A stretch of 64,000 bases of DNA from JBAXAM01 sp964213355 (GCA_964213355.1 CAXOVY010000007.1:45734-109733), one strand, 5' to 3'. Shown: positions 52,543-61,513, counted from the first letter of the stretch. Numbers and translations are program-made. The notes: generated by a model not told the origin, from the letters alone.

Positions 52543-54063
52543 ATGATAATAGTGGAAACAATTGCGAAAATAAGGCGGCTGTATTATGTACAAAACAAGG
52601 GGATAAAAACGATAGCTCGTGAATTGAATTTATCAAAAAATACGGTAAAGAAAGTTATCCGAGACGACAAAACATCAAAGACTTACGTGAGGGATAAACA
52701 AACGTTACCAATAATGGGAGAATTCAAAGATCAGCTAACAAGCATGTTAGAAAAAAATATTAAGCAGCCGTTGCGTTTAAGATATACAGCAAAAAAATTA
52801 TACCAAACGCTTTGCAGCAATGGTTTCAAGGGGAGCTATTCAACCATAAATAGATTTACTACCGATTGGAGACGTAATAATCATTCTGATGGAAAAAAGG
52901 TTTTTATACCACTGGAGTTTGCTCCAGGAGAAGCATTTCAGTTTGACTGGAGTACAGAAGAGATTGAGTTACAAGGTATATTAACGCGAGTTAAGGTTGC
53001 ACATATACGACTGTGCTACAGCCGTATGTTTTTAATTGTTGTCTACAGAAATGAGCAAATGGAAATGGTTTTTGATGCCCACAATAAAGCCTTTCAATTT
53101 TTTGGAGGAACTACAAAAAAAGGCATATTTGACAACATGAAGACTGCTGTTAACAAAGTATTTGTTGGCAAAGACCGTAAATTTAATTCACGCTTTTCTG
53201 AAATGGCTTCTCATTATTTATTTGAACCGATTGCATGCACACCAGCTTCTGGTTGGGAAAAGGGTCAGGTAGAATGCCAAGTTAACACTGGGCGTAGAAA
53301 TTTTTTTACTCCACTTCGTTGTATTAATTATTTAGAAGAACTGAATGAACAGCTTCTCGGTGAATGCATAGAATGGGCTCAAAAAACAAATCATCCAGAA
53401 TTAAACGGACGAAAAGTATGGGATGTATATCAAGATGAGAAACCAAGTTTGCTAGAATACCGCAACCAATTTGACGCTTATAAACTTGAGCCTTCGGTAG
53501 TTTCATCATACAGCTTAATAAACTACGACACCAATATGTATAGTGTAGATTGCGATTACGTTGGTGAAGTTGCCGATGTTAGAGCTTATACCAACAAAAT
53601 TATTATAGTATTCAAAGGAAAAACAATAGGTGAGCATGAGCGTTGTTTCGAGAAAAAAAAGAAAATTTACGATCCGTGGCACTATATACCAGCGCTTGAG
53701 CGCAAACCTGGAGCATTAAGAAATGGCGCTCCTTTTAAGCTTTTAAAATTACCACCATCATTTATAAGTATGCAAAATAATCTTAGAGCACATGAAGATG
53801 GTGACAAACAATTTATTAAAATTTTATTACAAGTATCAAAACATGGCTTAAATAAAGTTGATGAAGCGTGTACAAATGCTTTAAAAATAGGAGTAAGTAA
53901 TGCAGATTTTGTCATACAATATCTGACTCCAGCAACTCCAAAAGAAAAAATAGAAGAACGACAGCTGCATTTAATAGAAGCGCCAAGCGAAGATATATGT
54001 TGTTATAACGATGCTTTTTTAAGCAATCAGCTTGTATCTCAGGAGGCAATCTATGTCGCATGA
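52543..54063 (+). CDS. istA: IS21-family transposase IstA
   Basis: IstA catalyses transposition with the help of IstB. The 506-residue protein has an N-terminal helix-turn-helix (NKGIKTIARELNLSKNTVKKVI), an RNase H-like core with the DDE residues visible in FQFDWSTEEIEL, GIFDNMKTAVNKVF and ASGWEKGQVECQ, and a C-terminal region with SLINYDTNMYSVDCDYVGE. Length is normal and the frame is intact, so it may be functional. AAGAGG lies 10 bases upstream. It overlaps istB by 11 bases. Confidence 0.95.
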   Translation: MIIVETIAKIRRLYYVQNKGIKTIARELNLSKNTVKKVIRDDKTSKTYVRDKQTLPIMGEFKDQLTSMLEKNIKQPLRLRYTAKKLYQTLCSNGFKGSYSTINRFTTDWRRNNHSDGKKVFIPLEFAPGEAFQFDWSTEEIELQGILTRVKVAHIRLCYSRMFLIVVYRNEQMEMVFDAHNKAFQFFGGTTKKGIFDNMKTAVNKVFVGKDRKFNSRFSEMASHYLFEPIACTPASGWEKGQVECQVNTGRRNFFTPLRCINYLEELNEQLLGECIEWAQKTNHPELNGRKVWDVYQDEKPSLLEYRNQFDAYKLEPSVVSSYSLINYDTNMYSVDCDYVGEVADVRAYTNKIIIVFKGKTIGEHERCFEKKKKIYDPWHYIPALERKPGALRNGAPFKLLKLPPSFISMQNNLRAHEDGDKQFIKILLQVSKHGLNKVDEACTNALKIGVSNADFVIQYLTPATPKEKIEERQLHLIEAPSEDICCYNDAFLSNQLVSQEAIYVA

Positions 54064-54994
54064 AAATATCAAAGAACAATTTGGGGCTCTTGGATTAAAA
54101 GGGATGCTGCAATATTTTGATGACATGATTGATTTAAAATCACAAGAAGAGTGGCCACAAATGCTTCTATCTATGCTTAAAAGCGAAGCATCTTATCGAC
54201 AAACAAGATCTTTTATGTACAAATTAGGATTAGCTAAATTACCACAAATGAAGTCTATAGATAACTTCGACCCAACAGGTTTACCAATTAAAATAGAAAC
54301 GTTAGACAATGCTAAAAGCATGAAATTTATAAAAGACCACTACAATATTTTAATCATTGGTGGCAGTGGTGCGGGAAAGAGCCATTTAGCGATTGGACTT
54401 GCTTACTTAGCATTACAAAATAGTTATCGTATACGGTTTTATAAGTTTGCTGAGCTAGCAAGAGATCTAATAAACCGGAGTGACGCTAATTTAAGCCCAT
54501 TATGGCACATCCCTGCTACCATAATGCTAAAATTAGCGTCACTGTTTGAGTTGCCGCGGACGTCCTGCGGCTGGGAAACGCCACAATGACTGGTCGCCGT
54601 CGGTCTTCACTCGCAAAAGCGGCTCGCTCTCGACGGCTACCGCGGGCTTCTCGCCATCGCTTCGCTCTCCCTGGCTCGGCGAGCGCAGTCTCACAACTAC
54701 GAAACAGCATTTATGGCAAAGCTACAAAGGTTCGATCTTGTTGTAATTGATGAGCTAGGCTATTTGCCGATTGATCCAAAGGCCAGCCCTCTATTATTTG
54801 AACTGTTTTCTAATCTTTATGAAAAAGTATCGACAATAATAACCACTCATCTAGCATTCAACGAATGGCCAGATATCTTTGGTAACATAAAAGCCACTAA
54901 GGCGATAATTGACAGATTTACTCACCACTGTTTGATCTTAGAAACTGGTGATAAAAGCTGGAGATTGAGGGAGGGAAAAACAACAAAAAATTGA
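54053..54994 (+). pseudogene. istB: IS21-family helper ATPase IstB, interrupted by an in-frame insert with one stop codon
   Basis: IstB is the AAA+ helper of IstA. ATG 54053 has AGGAGG upstream. The first half has Walker A IIGGSGAGKSHLAIGLAYLA and reads normally to FYKFAELARDLIN. The second half resumes at HNYETAFMAKLQRFDLVVIDELGYLP (Walker B) and ends at 54994. Between them lies an insert of about 200 bases. Both halves are in the same frame; the insert is open in that frame except for a single TGA at 54587-54589. Without readthrough the product lacks Walker B and is dead; the IS might then be non-autonomous. Confidence 0.85.
54479..54690. repeat. Palindrome plus GC-rich tail inserted in istB
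   Basis: Perfect 14-bp arms AGTGACGCTAATTT (54479-54492) and AAATTAGCGTCACT (54530-54543), with inner arms ATTATGG/CCATAAT (54499-54505, 54519-54525), followed by about 145 bases of strongly GC-rich sequence unlike the AT-rich surroundings. Ends are approximate. The arrangement recalls palindromic elements that insert into genes while keeping frame. Confidence 0.75.
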
Positions 54995-55097
54995 TCAGTA
55001 AAAGTGAAGTTTTTAGCTCGTGGCAGAGGGGTCAATTTTCGATGCAACTAGGGGGTCAAATTTCGATGCAAATTGACATCTGCCTGCTCCTACTGAC

Positions 55098-57143
55098 GTG
55101 AACCATCCATATCTAACCAAGAAACAAGTTAAATCGCATGATATACGCGTAGGAACCTATAAAGGCAGTGACAATCTTATTATACCTCTACGGGATAATG
55201 ATGGGATCACTCATACGCTACAATTCATATACCCAGAAGGTAGTAAAAGATTTTTGGGCGGTGGCGCAAAGAAAGGACATTATTTTCAGATTGGTGAACT
55301 ATCAGACATTATTTACATAGCAGAAGGCTACGCTACTGCTGCAACGATTCATGAGGTAACCGGACAATTTGTGGTGGTAGCTTTTGATGGCGGTAATCTT
55401 TTGCCCGTAGCTCAGAACATCCGTAAAAAATATCCAGATAAGGATATTGTTATCTGTGCTGATAATGACGCTTTTAGAGAAGATGGCAAAAATGTTGGTA
55501 TTGAAAAAGCTACAGAAGCAGCAAAGAGTGTTGGTGCAAAATTAGTCGTTCCACAATTTAAAGACACCACTACAAAACCTACAGACTTTAATGACTTAAT
55601 GTGTTTGGAGGGTATAGATGAAGTTAAAAAACAGCTTGCTAATGCTGTCATGGTGAAAGAGACACCAGAAGAGGCAGTCGCCCGTTTAGCAAAGTTACCA
55701 CCATTACAATATGATCGAGTTCGAGAAGAAGAAGCTAAAAAACTCGGCGTTAGACTTTCTACTTTGGATAGTGCAGTTGAAAAAGAAAGAGGTTTATTTG
55801 CTGAGAGTAAAAATAACGAAAAAGCTGATAATAATAGCGAGATTATAAATGGCATAGAGCCTTGTACTGAGCCAGTTGACGGCGCGGCTATAGCCAATGA
55901 AATTAGGGAACTAATTAAAAACCATGCTGTCCTAAATGACAGCCAAATTGATGTAATAGCTTTATACACGATTAGCACATATTGTATAGACGCGTTCGGT
56001 ATTTTCCCTAAGTTACTTATTACTTCACCAGAAAAGCGTTGCGGAAAAACTACGGTTTTAAGCATTTTACGCTGTATTGTTAATAAAGCTCTTCAAAGCT
56101 CAAATACAAGTCCTTCTGCAATATTCAGAGCAATTGAATTATGGCGGCCGACTTTGCTTATTGATGAAGGTGATACATTTATTAGCAACGACAATCCAGA
56201 ACTAAAAGGAATTATTAATTCTGGGCATACCAGAGATACAGCATTTGTTTTGCGCACTGAGGGTGATAACAATAACCGACAACCTAAACAGTTTAGTACA
56301 TGGGCGCCTATGGTTATCGCGATGATAAAGACTCCTCCTGATACAATTCTTGACCGCTCCGTGGTTCTAAAACTAAAGCGCAAGCTATCTTCGGAGCGTA
56401 TAACCAAATGGGTTTATAATAATTTTGATAAATTAGCTCCTTTAAGACAAAAAATTAAGAGATGGGTTGATGATAATTTTGAGGCTATAAAAAGTTGTAC
56501 GCCTAAAATTCCTAGTTGCGATAATGACCGCGCGACGGATAATTGGCTGCCATTGTTTGCTATTGCTTTTGTACTTGGGAGTGAGTGGACTGCGAAAGTC
56601 GAGATAGCATTTAAAGATTTAAATACCGCTGATAACACTAACGATGAAAGCATTAGCACAACGTTATTAATGGATATCAAAGAAATTTTTGAAAAAAACA
56701 ATCTTGATAAAATCCATTCAAGCGATTTAGTAGAAAAATTGATTAGGCTGGAAGAACGATCTTGGAATGAATATAGACACGGCAAGCCTATTACACAAAA
56801 TATTTTGGCAAAATTGTTAAATTCCTTTGAAATTAAACCAAAACAAATACGTGTAAACGACCAAAGTAAGAAAGGCTATAATCTTTCAGACTTCGATGAT
56901 GTCTTCTCTCGGTATATACCCGCCATACTCTTTATTCAAAACGAAACAACGAAACAAATGGCTACTGGCGCGGGTTTCAACGGTTTTCAAAACGAAACAG
57001 CCAACTTAAATGTTTCGTTTCAAAATAGCCAGAAAGCCACGCCAGATAAGGATTGTTTCGGTGTTTCGTTTCAAAACATGGGTTCAGAGGGAGTATATGG
57101 TTTAGATGCCACAATAGAGAGTGACGGGAGCGTAAGTATATGA
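55098..57143 (+). CDS. Primase/helicase-type protein (Toprim + DUF3631), 5' end lost at IS21 junction
   Basis: A 681-residue replication protein of plasmid/phage type. The Toprim part shows IPLRDNDGITHTLQFIYPEG, YIAEGYATAATIHEVTGQFVVVAFDGGNL and DIVICADNDAF. From about residue 265 a DUF3631 ATPase-like domain follows with LLITSPEKRCGKTTVLSILR (Walker A) and RPTLLIDEGDTFI (Walker B). The frame is open back to the stop in the IS21 repeat (55074-55076), reading LPAPTDVNHPYL, and the GTG at 55098 lacks a ribosome-binding site, so the zinc-finger/N-terminal part has been lost. It overlaps the polymerase gene by four bases. Confidence 0.85.
   Translation: MNHPYLTKKQVKSHDIRVGTYKGSDNLIIPLRDNDGITHTLQFIYPEGSKRFLGGGAKKGHYFQIGELSDIIYIAEGYATAATIHEVTGQFVVVAFDGGNLLPVAQNIRKKYPDKDIVICADNDAFREDGKNVGIEKATEAAKSVGAKLVVPQFKDTTTKPTDFNDLMCLEGIDEVKKQLANAVMVKETPEEAVARLAKLPPLQYDRVREEEAKKLGVRLSTLDSAVEKERGLFAESKNNEKADNNSEIINGIEPCTEPVDGAAIANEIRELIKNHAVLNDSQIDVIALYTISTYCIDAFGIFPKLLITSPEKRCGKTTVLSILRCIVNKALQSSNTSPSAIFRAIELWRPTLLIDEGDTFISNDNPELKGIINSGHTRDTAFVLRTEGDNNNRQPKQFSTWAPMVIAMIKTPPDTILDRSVVLKLKRKLSSERITKWVYNNFDKLAPLRQKIKRWVDDNFEAIKSCTPKIPSCDNDRATDNWLPLFAIAFVLGSEWTAKVEIAFKDLNTADNTNDESISTTLLMDIKEIFEKNNLDKIHSSDLVEKLIRLEERSWNEYRHGKPITQNILAKLLNSFEIKPKQIRVNDQSKKGYNLSDFDDVFSRYIPAILFIQNETTKQMATGAGFNGFQNETANLNVSFQNSQKATPDKDCFGVSFQNMGSEGVYGLDATIESDGSVSI
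56940..57070. repeat. Cluster of AACGAAAC octamers near the end of the primase gene
   Basis: Three direct copies of AACGAAAC (56940-56947, 56948-56955, 56991-56998) and two inverted copies (57012-57019, 57063-57070), plus a half-copy at 57055. They encode QNET/SFQN repeats in the protein. They could be iteron-like binding sites or simply low-complexity coding sequence. Confidence 0.5.
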
Positions 57144-59125
57144 TATTTCGAAATGCACAAGATGTTCTTAACTTCGCTAGTAATAATGGCATAATTTTCA
57201 CCTTACGTGATACTACTTTAAATATCAAGCCAATTAAAGGGCAACTTACTACAGCGTTTGTAGAGACTACGCGCCAGTATAAGCAAGATCTAATTGATAT
57301 ACTTTCAAACAAAAATAAGCACCAATTGATTTTAACCGAAGAAGCTTTTTTACATTGGCTGGCTAAACTAGAAAAAGCAGAGAGTTTTGCGTTTGATACT
57401 GAGACAACGGGCTTAGATTTTATGCAAGCCGAAATAATAGGTATTTCGTTTGCAATAAAAAACAATGCTATTGGTATAGATGCCGTTTATATTCCGCTCA
57501 AACATGATTATGAAGGCGCACCGAAGCAATTAAATAGAGAGTACGTTTTAGAAAAATTAAAACCTTTCTTTACCAGTCAAGCGAAAACGAAGCTAGCGCA
57601 GAATATAAAGTATGATGCGCACATTTTACGCAATCATGGTATAGAATTATTGGGCAACTGTTACGATACAATGCTGGAAGCGTATGTTGTAGACAATTGC
57701 GGTGGACATTATGATAAAAAAACCCTGGTTAAGAAATTTTTAAATAGGAAAGTTATTGCATACGAGGATGTTGTTGGTAAAAAGCAAGTGCCTTTTAGTC
57801 AAATAGCATTAGATAAAGCGGCCGAGTATTGCATACAAGATGCCGCAGTAGTGCTTGAATTGCACGATGCTGTAAAGCGAATAATAAATATCAGCGATAA
57901 AAAAGCATACAACAAAGTGGATATACCATTGATGCGTGTTTTACTTAACATGGAACGTACTGGGACGCATATTAATAAAGAAGGACTACAGAAAGTTATT
58001 GCTGGTTTTGAAAGCGAAATAAAAAAAGCCGAATGTGCATCTTATGCTGAAGCTGGGGTTTTTAATATACGTTCCCGTGAACAAACGATAGCTGTTATGC
58101 AAAAAAAGCATTCTCTATCTGGCATGCAAAAGACGAAGAGCAATAAACTATCAACAGCAAAGACGGCTTTAGAAGAAATGTCATTAGCTTACCCAGAAGA
58201 CAATTTATTCAAAAGTATTTTAGAATATCGGCGATCGAGTAGTTTAAAAACCCTTTGCGAAAATCTATTGCAAGCTATTAATAAAACTACAGGACGCTTA
58301 CACACTAGCTATCATCAAACTAGCACGATTACTGGACGACTTTCTTCAGGCAACCCAAACCTACAAAATATACCGCGCCGTGGTGAGGCTGGTGACGAAA
58401 TTAGAAAATGTTTTACTGCTCCTAATGGATATAAACTTATTTCTGCGGATTATTCACAGATAGAGCTTAGGGTGTTGGCGCATATATCCGATGACGAGAA
58501 TTTAATAAAAGCGTTTAAAGATGGTGTAGATATTCATAGTACTGTTGCAGCTGAGATTTTACACAAAGACGTAAGCAACCTCACCAAAGATGAACGAAAT
58601 ATTGCTAAAGGAATAAACTTTGGAATTATTTATGGCATGGGGATAAAAGCGTTAGCACAAAAATTACACGTGAGCGAAGATGCAGCGAAAGACTATAAGA
58701 ATAGATATTTTAGTCGTTATCCACTTGTAAAAGAATATTTATGGAAGATACAAAAATTTGTAGAGACGTACGGCTATGTAAAAACCATTACAGACCGCGA
58801 ACTAAAGCTAGCTACGGGCAAATCGAGTGATGGATCATATAAAGGTGTTAACTATCAGATACAGGGAAGTGCTGCTGAGATTATAAAGCTGGCGATGATA
58901 GATATAGCTGCTTGGATAAAAACATGTGGTTTTAAAATTGCAATGACTATGCAGATTCATGATGAGCTGGTGTTTGAAGTTGAAGAAAAGTATGTTGCCG
59001 TTGCTATGGAAGAGATAAAAACCTGTATGGAAAATTTGGCGGCTTTAAATCAATTTGATGCAACGCTTAAAGTGCCTTTGATTGTTGACATAAAGACTGG
59101 TGCGAACTGGCATGAGGCGCATTAG
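57140..59125 (+). CDS. Family A DNA polymerase of mobile-element type (no 5' nuclease domain)
   Basis: A 661-residue DNA polymerase with 3'-5' exonuclease and polymerase domains but no 5' nuclease, as in phages and plasmids. An N-terminal ~50 residues (ILTLRDTTLNIKP-like, with KGQLTTAFVETTRQYKQDLIDIL) resembles the TubC-type docking module seen in such proteins. Exonuclease motif FAFDTETTGLDFMQAEIIG; polymerase motif A LISADYSQIELRVLAHIS, motif B RNIAKGINFGIIYGMG and motif C MQIHDELVFEVE are all intact, so it may be active. GGGAG precedes the ATG and the primase stop overlaps it. Confidence 0.92.
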   Translation: MIFRNAQDVLNFASNNGIIFTLRDTTLNIKPIKGQLTTAFVETTRQYKQDLIDILSNKNKHQLILTEEAFLHWLAKLEKAESFAFDTETTGLDFMQAEIIGISFAIKNNAIGIDAVYIPLKHDYEGAPKQLNREYVLEKLKPFFTSQAKTKLAQNIKYDAHILRNHGIELLGNCYDTMLEAYVVDNCGGHYDKKTLVKKFLNRKVIAYEDVVGKKQVPFSQIALDKAAEYCIQDAAVVLELHDAVKRIINISDKKAYNKVDIPLMRVLLNMERTGTHINKEGLQKVIAGFESEIKKAECASYAEAGVFNIRSREQTIAVMQKKHSLSGMQKTKSNKLSTAKTALEEMSLAYPEDNLFKSILEYRRSSSLKTLCENLLQAINKTTGRLHTSYHQTSTITGRLSSGNPNLQNIPRRGEAGDEIRKCFTAPNGYKLISADYSQIELRVLAHISDDENLIKAFKDGVDIHSTVAAEILHKDVSNLTKDERNIAKGINFGIIYGMGIKALAQKLHVSEDAAKDYKNRYFSRYPLVKEYLWKIQKFVETYGYVKTITDRELKLATGKSSDGSYKGVNYQIQGSAAEIIKLAMIDIAAWIKTCGFKIAMTMQIHDELVFEVEEKYVAVAMEEIKTCMENLAALNQFDATLKVPLIVDIKTGANWHEAH

Positions 59126-59232
59126 AGATGCTGATTAATCAACAATGTTAGAGTTTTTTGGCTATCCGTGGTGCTGGATTATGGCTAAAGGCTTGCCAAT
59201 TCCACAACACGAAGCCTAGACCGGATTGATGA

Positions 59233-59391
59233 GTTAATAAGAGGCTTACCAATATCAAAAAATGGCTAATCACTACCGAAATTGCTGTATTTCTTAATAT
59301 AAGCGCGTTTGAGCCTATCATATCGTTTAAGGCTAGGGGGAGGTGTAGCAATAATATTAAAACTCAACCTAGAGGCTTATATTGCGTTTAA
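59233..59391 (+). pseudogene. Possible excisionase/HTH_17-type remnant
   Basis: The 350-base gap after the polymerase gene has no intact gene. One frame lacks a start but reads KKWLITTEIAVFLNISAF, matching the WLTTEEAAEYLGIS pattern of excisionase-type helix-turn-helix proteins, before it decays into unrelated sequence and a stop at 59389. The rest of the gap shows only short palindromes such as TGATTAATCA (59127 region) and the promoter below. Confidence 0.3.
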
Positions 59392-59409
59392 CGAGGGATG
59401 TGTTATAAT
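59382..59409 (+). promoter_or_regulatory. Promoter for the small gene at 59477
   Basis: TTGCGT (59382-59387), 16-base spacer and TATAAT (59404-59409). The first downstream gene starts at 59477. Confidence 0.55.
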
Positions 59410-59476
59410 CATAGCATGAGAAATACTTTAATGATTTTAATACTAACAACAAGTTATACAAAAAAGGTAATTTACA

Positions 59477-59674
59477 ATGACTGAATTAACCGATGACCAA
59501 ATAATGAAAGCTATCCAAAGAGATAAAGCTGAGCAGCTAGATTTAGCTCGTGCTGTTATTAATGACAAGTTAGCTATTAAAGCCGAGTTATGGAAGAAAG
59601 TTAGAGAAGCTATGTGGGATAATAAAAAAACCTGTAATGTGGAACTATTAAAATTTTATCTTGAGTATAATTAA
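59477..59674 (+). CDS. Small hypothetical protein
   Basis: A 65-residue charged, largely helical protein (DDQIMKAIQRDKAEQLDLAR … KLAIKAELWKKVREAMWDNK) that I do not recognise. It has a matching promoter at 59382-59409 and AAAAGG before the ATG, which favours a real gene. It lies in the mobile island between the polymerase and a DUF5681-like gene; a small phage or plasmid regulator is possible but unproven. Confidence 0.6.
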   Translation: MTELTDDQIMKAIQRDKAEQLDLARAVINDKLAIKAELWKKVREAMWDNKKTCNVELLKFYLEYN

Positions 59675-59896
59675 AGGAGCTGTTATAGACTATTCAAAGA
59701 TTGAGCTGCTTATTTAGATAAGATTAAGTATCTTAAGTGATTTGAATAGTAGCGGCAATTTATCATTAAAGAGCTGATATAATTATTTGTATTACAAAGC
59801 GTTATTGGTTAAAATATTAGTCAATAAGATGTACAAAATTTACGGGGATTTTGTTTTTATTAACTAACTATTGTTCAGATCAGAGGTTATACAAAA

Positions 59897-60316
59897 ATGT
59901 TTAAAGAAGGTCAAAGCGGTAATCCAGCAGGTCGTCCAAGAGGAATCAAGGACAGGAGAGTTTTGTTTGCAGAAATTATCGATAGCCGAAAAAACGCTCT
60001 TATTGATAAGGCCACTGAGATGGCGTTGGCTGGTAATGAAGCTATGTTGAAACTATTTCTTGAGCGGTTACTGCCTGCCAAGCCCAAAGATGATTCTATT
60101 GAACTTAATGTCACGGGTAGTAACTTTAAAGAAAAAACTAACCAGATTACTGAGCTTATGAATCAAGGGGAAATTACGCTTGAACAAGCAAATACAGCTA
60201 TAAATTGTATCGAGAAAACTCAAGAGATAGAATATAAAGAAAAAGAATTTGATACACTTGTTAATGATATTGCCGATATAAAGGCTGCACGCGCAAAGAG
60301 AGAACAGGGTTACTAA
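59897..60316 (+). CDS. DUF5681-like small phage/plasmid protein
   Basis: A 139-residue protein beginning FKEGQSGNPAGRPRGIKDRR, the hallmark of DUF5681 proteins, which are common in prophages, often next to terminase genes. AMLKLFLERLLPAKPKDDSIEL continues the pattern of that family. The second half is charged and helical with coiled-coil character (TLEQANTAINCIEKTQEIEYKEKEFD). No terminase gene is visible here. The 222-base gap before it holds no gene that I can see. Confidence 0.8.
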   Translation: MFKEGQSGNPAGRPRGIKDRRVLFAEIIDSRKNALIDKATEMALAGNEAMLKLFLERLLPAKPKDDSIELNVTGSNFKEKTNQITELMNQGEITLEQANTAINCIEKTQEIEYKEKEFDTLVNDIADIKAARAKREQGY

Positions 60317-60319
60317 ATA

Positions 60320-60400
60320 TTTCCTCCAACACTCAAACCAATGGCAACGGCTATCTATTCGATAGATGAAAACCCGAAGCATATTTTAATGAACAAACTT
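60320..60400 (-). pseudogene. Fossil C-terminal end of an Rpn-type nuclease gene
   Basis: On the minus strand this stretch reads IE-stop-IAVAIGLSVGGN, which matches IEQIAVATGLSVEEI at the end of the intact Rpn gene just upstream (60458). About 45 bases are clearly similar at DNA level (CTCAAACCAATGGCAACGG versus CTCAAACCAGTGGCGACGG on the plus strand). It is the decayed tail of a second copy. Confidence 0.6.
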
Positions 60401-60457
60401 AATCGAAGCACTACGCTACCAGCTATCATGTACATTGAGAAAACAAACGTCGCGATG

Positions 60458-61411
60458 CTAGCTAGAAAGTTTATTTTTTAATAATCTTATTTCTTCAACG
60501 CTCAAACCAGTGGCGACGGCTATTTGCTCGATGGTTAGACCTTGGCTAAAAAGGTTCATGGCAATAGCTTTAACAGCATTAGAAGCCTCTACCTTCCCCT
60601 TCTGTAAGCCCTCCTGTAAACCTTCTAGCTTGCCCTTCTGTAAGCCTTCCTGTCTAAACTGTTCTGCTAATGTCATAATATTATCCTCATTTACTTTTGA
60701 TAAACCAGATTTAATGGTTTTTACAAATTCTTGCTTGTCTGGTATTTCGCCAGCCTCAAATATATACGAAAGTATGGTATAAATATAATTCATTTCCCCT
60801 TGAGTTTCAATATCCTTTAAATCCCCAATAAGACCCTTTAAGACTGGTAAAAAATCTTTTTGATAAATGTACTTCATCGTTCTGGCAATAACACCATACC
60901 TAAGATACTGTTTTAGCTTCTCATCTGGTATCTGGGATAGATCAACCAACTGGTACGGTTTCCATAGAATATCTTTCGCAAGTTCTTTATCACTAAACAA
61001 ATCGAACAAATCGGTAGAATAGCCGTAATTCCTATAGCCAGTATAGAAAATAACAGGGTAAACGATTGGCAACTTATCGCCTCCTGTTTTATGTATGTGA
61101 TGCTCCATTATAGCCATAATGTATTTAAGAACCCTAAAAGCCATTAACTTATGGGGACTACTCTGGTGTTCAATAAGCAAACATAGATATCCTGCTTTGT
61201 TGCTAAACTCTGCTGAGTAAAGTAAGTCAGTAATTTGTAGCCTCAACTTATCATCAACAAAACTTTCTTTTTGTGGTTGTATTGTAGCGAAGTTTACAAC
61301 AGATTTAATATTTGCTGGCAAGTTCTGTTCAAAAAACTCACGTATTACTTTTGGGTCAGTCATCATAGACCTAAAGAATCTATCGTGAGGCGTAAGATGC
61401 GAGTTAGCCAT
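60458..61411 (-). CDS. Rpn-family PD-(D/E)XK nuclease / recombination-promoting protein
   Basis: A 317-residue Rpn protein (formerly 'transposase_31', PDDEXK_2). The N-terminal catalytic domain shows HDRFFRSMMTDPKVIREFF, then the Asp in RLQITDLLYSAEF and the Glu–Gln in YLCLLIEHQSSPHKLMAFR, followed by VYPVIFYTG. The C-terminus contains low-complexity EGLQKGKLEGLQEGLQKGK, a typical variable repeat in this family, and ends with a small HTH-like IEQIAVATGLSVEEI. E. coli RpnA promotes RecA-independent recombination and cuts DNA; the same role here is inferred. Confidence 0.9.
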   Translation of the reverse strand: MANSHLTPHDRFFRSMMTDPKVIREFFEQNLPANIKSVVNFATIQPQKESFVDDKLRLQITDLLYSAEFSNKAGYLCLLIEHQSSPHKLMAFRVLKYIMAIMEHHIHKTGGDKLPIVYPVIFYTGYRNYGYSTDLFDLFSDKELAKDILWKPYQLVDLSQIPDEKLKQYLRYGVIARTMKYIYQKDFLPVLKGLIGDLKDIETQGEMNYIYTILSYIFEAGEIPDKQEFVKTIKSGLSKVNEDNIMTLAEQFRQEGLQKGKLEGLQEGLQKGKVEASNAVKAIAMNLFSQGLTIEQIAVATGLSVEEIRLLKNKLSS

Positions 61412-61513
61412 TATGTCCTCTTGTTTAATTTAGGCTGGGCTTGATTATATAGCAATTATGCTCTTTACCAAACCCAACCTATCAAAATAATACACTAAAT
61501 AACCATTCATAAC

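Larger units (their letters stand above)
52426..55078 (+). mobile_element. IS21-family insertion sequence
   Basis: Left end TGTCAATTTCCATGTAAA at 52426 and right end (inverted) TGTCAATTTGCATCGAAA ending at 55078. Each end also carries inner repeats ending in AAAATTGACCCCTCT (about 52441-52455 and 52471-52489 on the left; 55026-55040 and a diverged copy on the right), the multiple terminal repeats typical of IS21. It encodes istA and istB. No matching target duplication is visible: left flank ends AGGGCGAG, right flank starts TCTGCCTG. Confidence 0.93.

Noticed and set aside
54516..54710. 64-codon minus-strand Arg-rich ORF in the istB insert
   Set aside because: GC-rich sequence gives open frames by chance; no start signal or homology is visible.
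55412..56065. 217-codon minus-strand ORF opposite the primase gene
   Set aside because: Shadow of a strongly conserved Toprim/ATPase frame; Ser/Leu-rich composition typical of antisense reading.
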